DNA from: Spirosoma panaciterrae DSM 21099
Lineage (GTDB): Bacteria > Bacteroidota > Bacteroidia > Cytophagales > Spirosomataceae
Length of the DNA: 64,000 nucleotides
Direction: 5' to 3'
NCBI RefSeq assembly: GCF_000374025.1
Contig: NZ_KB893192.1
Coordinates: forward strand, 1-64,000
Positions 60,380 to 64,000 of the stretch are shown one piece after another. Each line of letters begins with the position of its first letter. Within the stretch, counting starts at the first letter, position 1. Below the pieces are notes generated by a model. The model worked only from the letters and a program-made list of their open reading frames with translations, made no database searches and had not been told where the DNA came from. A program made the translations under genes and the position numbers.

Positions 60380-62725
60380 ATGAAAGCTACATTCTTAGGA
60401 ATTGGGCTGGTCATTAGTGGGTTGGCTCTGAGTTTTCAGACAGAGGCCCAGACCATACCTTCTCCTGCATTACCCACCGATTCTACAAAAACTGTATCCG
60501 TTAGGGGGCGCGTCAGCGAGCAGGCCAATGGCCAAACAGTACCGCTTGTGGGGGCTACCATCCTATGGGCCGGTACCACTTCGGGCACAGTAACCGACAC
60601 CGACGGTCTGTTCCAACTCCCGATCCATGCTACGGCCAAACAACTGGTTGTGAGCTATGTGGGCTATCGACCCGATACATTGCTGATAACGAATCCAGCT
60701 GCCCCACTGGCCGTTAGTCTTCGCAGCGAGCGGACCTTACAGGAAGTAACGGTATTGGGGGCACCGGGGCAAATTGACCGTCTTAACCCGATTCAGACGG
60801 AGTTTATCAACCAACGTACACTGGCTAAAGCTGCCTGTTGTAATCTGTCAGAAAGTTTCGAAACCAACGCATCCGTCAGCGTATCGTACAGTGATGCCGT
60901 TACCGGAGCGAAACAGATTCAGTTTCTGGGCCTGGGCGGTCAGTATGTGCAGACGAATGTCGAAAATATCCCGACCGTTCGGGGACTGGCTACCACGTTT
61001 GGGCTCAACTATATTCCGGGCACCTGGATTACGGGCATCGATGTAGGCAAAGGGGCAGGTTCAGTAGTCAATGGCTACGAGTCGATGAGCGGACAAATGA
61101 ATGTTGAGCTTCAAAAACCCGATGACAAACAGAAAATATTTCTGAACGGCTACGTCAATAGTTTTGGTCGGGTAGAAGGCAACCTCAACTGGTCGCAACC
61201 GCTGGTTAGCCGAAAAAGAGGCTATAACCATCTCTGGCCGGATCAAAAAGACCGGAGTGTATCGGAACCGAAATGGAGTATGGGCCTTCTGGGCCACGTG
61301 AGTTCGCTGCGGACCGAAATAGACCAGAATCAGGATGGCTTCCGGGATTTACCGCTCTACACCCAGGTCAATGTCATCAACCGTTATAAATACAACGGGG
61401 AAAAATACATGGCTCAGTTTGGGGTGAAAGCGCTTTACGAAGACCGCGATGGTGGTCAGTTATCTTCATTTGGCGATACCCGTTATCGGTTTCTGAACAC
61501 AACCAGGCGGCTGGAATTCTTCTCAAAAACGGCGAAACTGTACCTGGATAAGCCCTACAAAGGGCTGGGTCTGATTCTGAACGGCGTTCACCATGAGCAA
61601 TCGGCCCGGTTCGGATTTGCCCCCTACGAGGGTCGCCAGCAAACATTTTATGCCAACCTGATCTACCAGAGCATTATCGGGAACACCAACAACGCGTTCA
61701 AAGCGGGATTAAGCTACCTGCTCGATGATTACCGCGAACTTTACAAAACCATTCAGACGGCCCGAACGGAGTCGGTGCCAGGTGCCTTTGTCGAATACAC
61801 CTACACGTATCCCGAAAAATTAACGCTGGTCTTGGGCGGTCGGCTGGATTTTCACAACCTGTTCGGAACCCAGTTTACTCCCCGCGCTCATCTGAAATAT
61901 ACCCCCAGCCAGAACATCACTTTCCGAGCATCGGCGGGTCGGGGATTTCGGGCAGCCAATCCGTTTGCCGAAAATTTTGGCTATCTGGTTAGTTCACGGG
62001 CGGTATATCTGAACACGCCATTGCAATTTGAATCTTCTTGGAATTATGGCGTCAGTCTGACAAACGATTTTTGGATACTCGGCAAAAAAGCGTCGCTGGT
62101 ACTGGATTATCACCGGACCGACTTTCAAAACCAGCTAATCGTCGATATCGAGCACCCCGGCGAACTCTATTTTTATAACCTTGCCGAAGCGGGAGGCCGG
62201 GGCCGCTCATATGCCAATAGTTTTCAGGCGGAGTTGAATGTACAACCCGCGAAACGGTTTGAGGTAAAAGCGGCTTATCGACTGTTCGATGTGGAGCAAA
62301 GTATGGGGGCCCCTTTTGGTGAAGAACGGCTATTACCCAAAATGATGATTAGCCGCGAACGGGTTCTACTCAATGCAGGCTACGCCCTGCCTTATGACAA
62401 ATGGAAGTTCGACGCAACACTGCAATGGAATGGTCCGCGCCGGATTCCGTATCTGCGGGAAGGTTACGTTCATACGAGTTATCAGAATATGCCCGTCGAT
62501 ATGGCTCCCGGTTTTTACAACCTCAATGCGCAGGTTAGCCGGGCTTTCCGTAGCGGCTGGGAAATTTATCTGGGTGGCGAAAACCTGACAGGCTTCCGGC
62601 AACTCAACCCGATTGTTGCTGCCAATGACCCATTCGGACCTCGTTTCGACGCGGGTTCGCAAGTGTGGGGGCCCATCACAGGCCGCATGGTGTACGCAGG
62701 CTTCCGTTTTAAACCTCAACCCTGA
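60380..62725 (+). CDS. TonB-dependent receptor (probable metal/chelate uptake)
   Basis: A 781-residue outer-membrane receptor. Signal peptide residues 1-23 (LGIGLVISGLALSFQTEAQ). Residues 40-115 are a carboxypeptidase-regulatory-like domain (GATILWAGTTSGTVTDTDGL, QLVVSYVGYRPDTLL). The plug domain has LGLGGQYVQTNVENIPTVRG and AGSVVNGYESMSGQMNVEL; the barrel ends with AGFRFKPQP, an aromatic-terminal Phe-like signature. A Cys pair in LAKAACCNLSESFETN is unusual in TonB plugs and fits the neighbouring Cys-rich proteins. The substrate is likely a metal complex; no SusD partner is present. Confidence 0.88.
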   Translation: MKATFLGIGLVISGLALSFQTEAQTIPSPALPTDSTKTVSVRGRVSEQANGQTVPLVGATILWAGTTSGTVTDTDGLFQLPIHATAKQLVVSYVGYRPDTLLITNPAAPLAVSLRSERTLQEVTVLGAPGQIDRLNPIQTEFINQRTLAKAACCNLSESFETNASVSVSYSDAVTGAKQIQFLGLGGQYVQTNVENIPTVRGLATTFGLNYIPGTWITGIDVGKGAGSVVNGYESMSGQMNVELQKPDDKQKIFLNGYVNSFGRVEGNLNWSQPLVSRKRGYNHLWPDQKDRSVSEPKWSMGLLGHVSSLRTEIDQNQDGFRDLPLYTQVNVINRYKYNGEKYMAQFGVKALYEDRDGGQLSSFGDTRYRFLNTTRRLEFFSKTAKLYLDKPYKGLGLILNGVHHEQSARFGFAPYEGRQQTFYANLIYQSIIGNTNNAFKAGLSYLLDDYRELYKTIQTARTESVPGAFVEYTYTYPEKLTLVLGGRLDFHNLFGTQFTPRAHLKYTPSQNITFRASAGRGFRAANPFAENFGYLVSSRAVYLNTPLQFESSWNYGVSLTNDFWILGKKASLVLDYHRTDFQNQLIVDIEHPGELYFYNLAEAGGRGRSYANSFQAELNVQPAKRFEVKAAYRLFDVEQSMGAPFGEERLLPKMMISRERVLLNAGYALPYDKWKFDATLQWNGPRRIPYLREGYVHTSYQNMPVDMAPGFYNLNAQVSRAFRSGWEIYLGGENLTGFRQLNPIVAANDPFGPRFDAGSQVWGPITGRMVYAGFRFKPQP

Positions 62726-62754
62726 CCGGGATTTAGCAGATTTATAGATTAATC

Positions 62755-62794
62755 GGATTTTGTCAATGCGCTTTCCTGAAGTAAAACAAAATCC
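62755..62794 (+). promoter_or_regulatory. Hairpin between TonB receptor and HMA-AraC gene
   Basis: A perfect 9-base stem GGATTTTGT (62755-62763) / ACAAAATCC (62786-62794) with a 22-base loop lies 30 bases before the AraC ATG. No T-run follows, so it may be an operator or attenuator rather than a terminator. Confidence 0.4.
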
Positions 62795-62823
62795 TCAAAT
62801 CAGCTAAGTCCCCGTTCTGACTT

Positions 62824-63390
62824 ATGACACTGACCATCCGAAATATGGTGTGCGACCGTTGTAAACGGGTTGTACGCGAGGAACTGGAAACCCTTGGCCT
62901 GACAGTGGGCCGGGTAGAATTGGGTGAGGTTGAGGTGGGGGAATTCCCTTCTACGCTTACCCTGGACGCTGTTCGCCAGACCTTGCAGGCAAATGGTTTT
63001 GATCTGGTTGACGACAAAAAGCAGTCGTTGGTAGAACATATTAAAATTCTGCTGATCAACGAAATCCAGCATCTGAAAAATGAGCGGCTGGCCTCAGAGA
63101 ATTACTCGACTTTTCTGGAACGCAAGCTAGGCTATGAATATTCGTATCTGAGTGGCTTGTTCTCTGCCAGTGAAGGGCATACCCTTGAAAAGTACATCAT
63201 TGCGCTCAAAATCGAGAAAGTCAAAGAATGGCTCCGTTACGATGAACTGACACTCAGCGAAATAGCCTGGCGACTTGGGTATAGCAGCGTTCAGCATCTC
63301 TCAAATCAATTCAGGCAGGTAACCGGGCAAACACCGGGGCAATTCCGGAAAGCGACTCATGTGGTGCGACGTAACCTGGATTCTATTTGA
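62824..63390 (+). CDS. AraC-family regulator with N-terminal HMA-like CxxC domain
   Basis: A 188-residue regulator. Residues 1-60 resemble a heavy-metal-associated (HMA) fold: TIRNMVCDRCKRVVREELET has the metal-binding MxCxxC layout, and LGEVEVGEFPSTLTLDAVRQ the later strands. Residues 80-185 form a full AraC DNA-binding domain with both helix-turn-helices: YSTFLERKLGYEYSYLSGLF and LSEIAWRLGYSSVQHLSNQF, ending RQVTGQTPGQFRKAT. There is no sugar-binding domain, so metal binding itself is likely the signal. It probably regulates the TonB receptor and HYC_CC_PP genes upstream. Confidence 0.85.
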   Translation: MTLTIRNMVCDRCKRVVREELETLGLTVGRVELGEVEVGEFPSTLTLDAVRQTLQANGFDLVDDKKQSLVEHIKILLINEIQHLKNERLASENYSTFLERKLGYEYSYLSGLFSASEGHTLEKYIIALKIEKVKEWLRYDELTLSEIAWRLGYSSVQHLSNQFRQVTGQTPGQFRKATHVVRRNLDSI

Positions 63391-63466
63391 GAGTCATAAA
63401 TAGTAGCTGACTTTGTCAGATGGCAGGCAGTAGTAACTAATACCCATATAGTTGACTGGTAGCGTT

Positions 63467-64000
63467 ATGATTAATCGTTTTAAATCAATACTTGGTAAGC
63501 TAATCGAACAGACGCTTCGACTCACAGGCATTCAGGTACTGACCAAACAACAGACCGACGCTTTTCTAAAGCCCTATCGGGTGGCCAATCACCCTTCGGG
63601 CGATATACACTTAACCGATGTACCCAATCTGATCAATCCATCCCAATTGGTATTTCGCCAATCGGAAGCGGTTACGCAGCCAGGTTATGTGTGGGATTAC
63701 CATCAGCCTGGTGACCGAGTCAGCTTGTTACCCTACGGCAGTGCATTAATCGGTCGTAATCTGCTTTGCACAAACTTTGGTAACCACCACCTGCTGGAAA
63801 ACCTGATCGGCTGGTGGAATCGAAAACCCTATTCGGCCAAAACAGTCATCAACCCCTGGAGTCATTATCTGGATGGCATTGCCTATGGAGGCTATTACGA
63901 TTTTGTGATACTGGTAGCAGCCCAATTGTGCCGAATCAAAGACGCTGTACCTGAAGCCCTGTTCTCGGAAGCTACGGTGGCTTATCCCCTATTCAATTCC
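63467..64000 (+). CDS. GT61-like glycosyltransferase, N-terminal part (cut by window edge)
   Basis: From the ATG at 63467 the frame is open to the end of the window (178 codons) and continues beyond. It reads LTKQQTDAFLKPYRVANHPS and later NPWSHYLDGIAYGGYYDFVI followed by LVAAQLCRIKDAVPEALFSE. The order of motifs resembles the N-terminal part of GT61 (DUF563) glycosyltransferases, which transfer sugars onto surface polysaccharides. Because the catalytic C-terminal half is missing from the window, this is a likely rather than a firm assignment. It is 76 bases after the HMA-AraC gene, same strand. Confidence 0.45.
   Translation, partial: MINRFKSILGKLIEQTLRLTGIQVLTKQQTDAFLKPYRVANHPSGDIHLTDVPNLINPSQLVFRQSEAVTQPGYVWDYHQPGDRVSLLPYGSALIGRNLLCTNFGNHHLLENLIGWWNRKPYSAKTVINPWSHYLDGIAYGGYYDFVILVAAQLCRIKDAVPEALFSEATVAYPLFNS

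Noticed and set aside
1..64000. CRISPR arrays, tRNA and rRNA genes
   Set aside because: I looked for regularly spaced direct repeats and for cloverleaf or rRNA-like sequence and recognised none. I had no tool to run covariance searches, so a tRNA missed by eye is possible.

Overview
The window looks like a chromosomal segment of a Bacteroidota bacterium, most likely Cytophagales and close to Spirosoma. This is inferred from gene content: a SprB-repeat protein with a type IX secretion (T9SS) C-terminal signal, GH95/GH43/DUF1080 carbohydrate enzymes, DUF1800/DUF1501 proteins, HYC_CC_PP, DUF6660 and DUF4494 proteins, a CzcA-TolC fusion, and several promoters of the Bacteroidetes type TTG-N19-TAnnTTTG. 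No tRNA, rRNA, CRISPR array or replication origin was recognised. The left edge cuts an IS5-type transposase and the right edge cuts a probable GT61-like glycosyltransferase.

Region 1 (about 0.3-17 kb) is mostly carbohydrate catabolism: a DeoR regulator divergent from a GH95 alpha-L-fucosidase with an inserted domain, a DUF1080 protein, a DoxX-like protein, an AraC regulator, a GH43 enzyme, and a coupled NanA/DapA-family lyase plus sodium:solute symporter. A frameshifted C-terminal remnant of an MGH1-like glycosidase lies just upstream of the symporter. A ricin-type domain protein, a lipoprotein, an unknown membrane protein and an exported aldose epimerase follow. No SusC/SusD pair is visible.

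Region 2 (17-42 kb) is mainly housekeeping and small accessory genes: mtgA, hemW, a GNAT acetyltransferase, a 51-residue Cys/Lys-rich protein, PhzF, an HxpB-like phosphatase, YciI, a HEPN/MNT pair, an S9 peptidase, a beta-lactamase-fold serine hydrolase, an ABC permease, a histidine kinase, guaA, DUF2911, YtxH, GlmM, a transglutaminase next to an Anbu-type proteasome homologue, a conserved acidic protein, the SprB/T9SS protein, an FMN reductase and a cystathionine gamma-synthase-type enzyme.

Region 3 (42-47 kb) holds two tandem DUF1800 paralogues followed by a DUF1501 protein with a Tat-like leader. Region 4 (47-56 kb) is a heavy-metal efflux operon on the minus strand: DUF6660 protein, CzcA-TolC fusion, CzcB-like adaptor, and a P1B-4-type ATPase with a His-rich linker. 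Region 5 (56-64 kb) has a dienoyl-CoA isomerase/dienoyl-CoA reductase pair, DUF4494, a lipoprotein, and then HYC_CC_PP, a TonB-dependent receptor and an AraC regulator carrying an N-terminal CxxC metal-binding-like domain, probably a metal-responsive uptake module. At least four intergenic spacers share an unusual architecture: word-repeat inverted repeats that run from the stop codon of one gene towards the start of the next codirectional gene.
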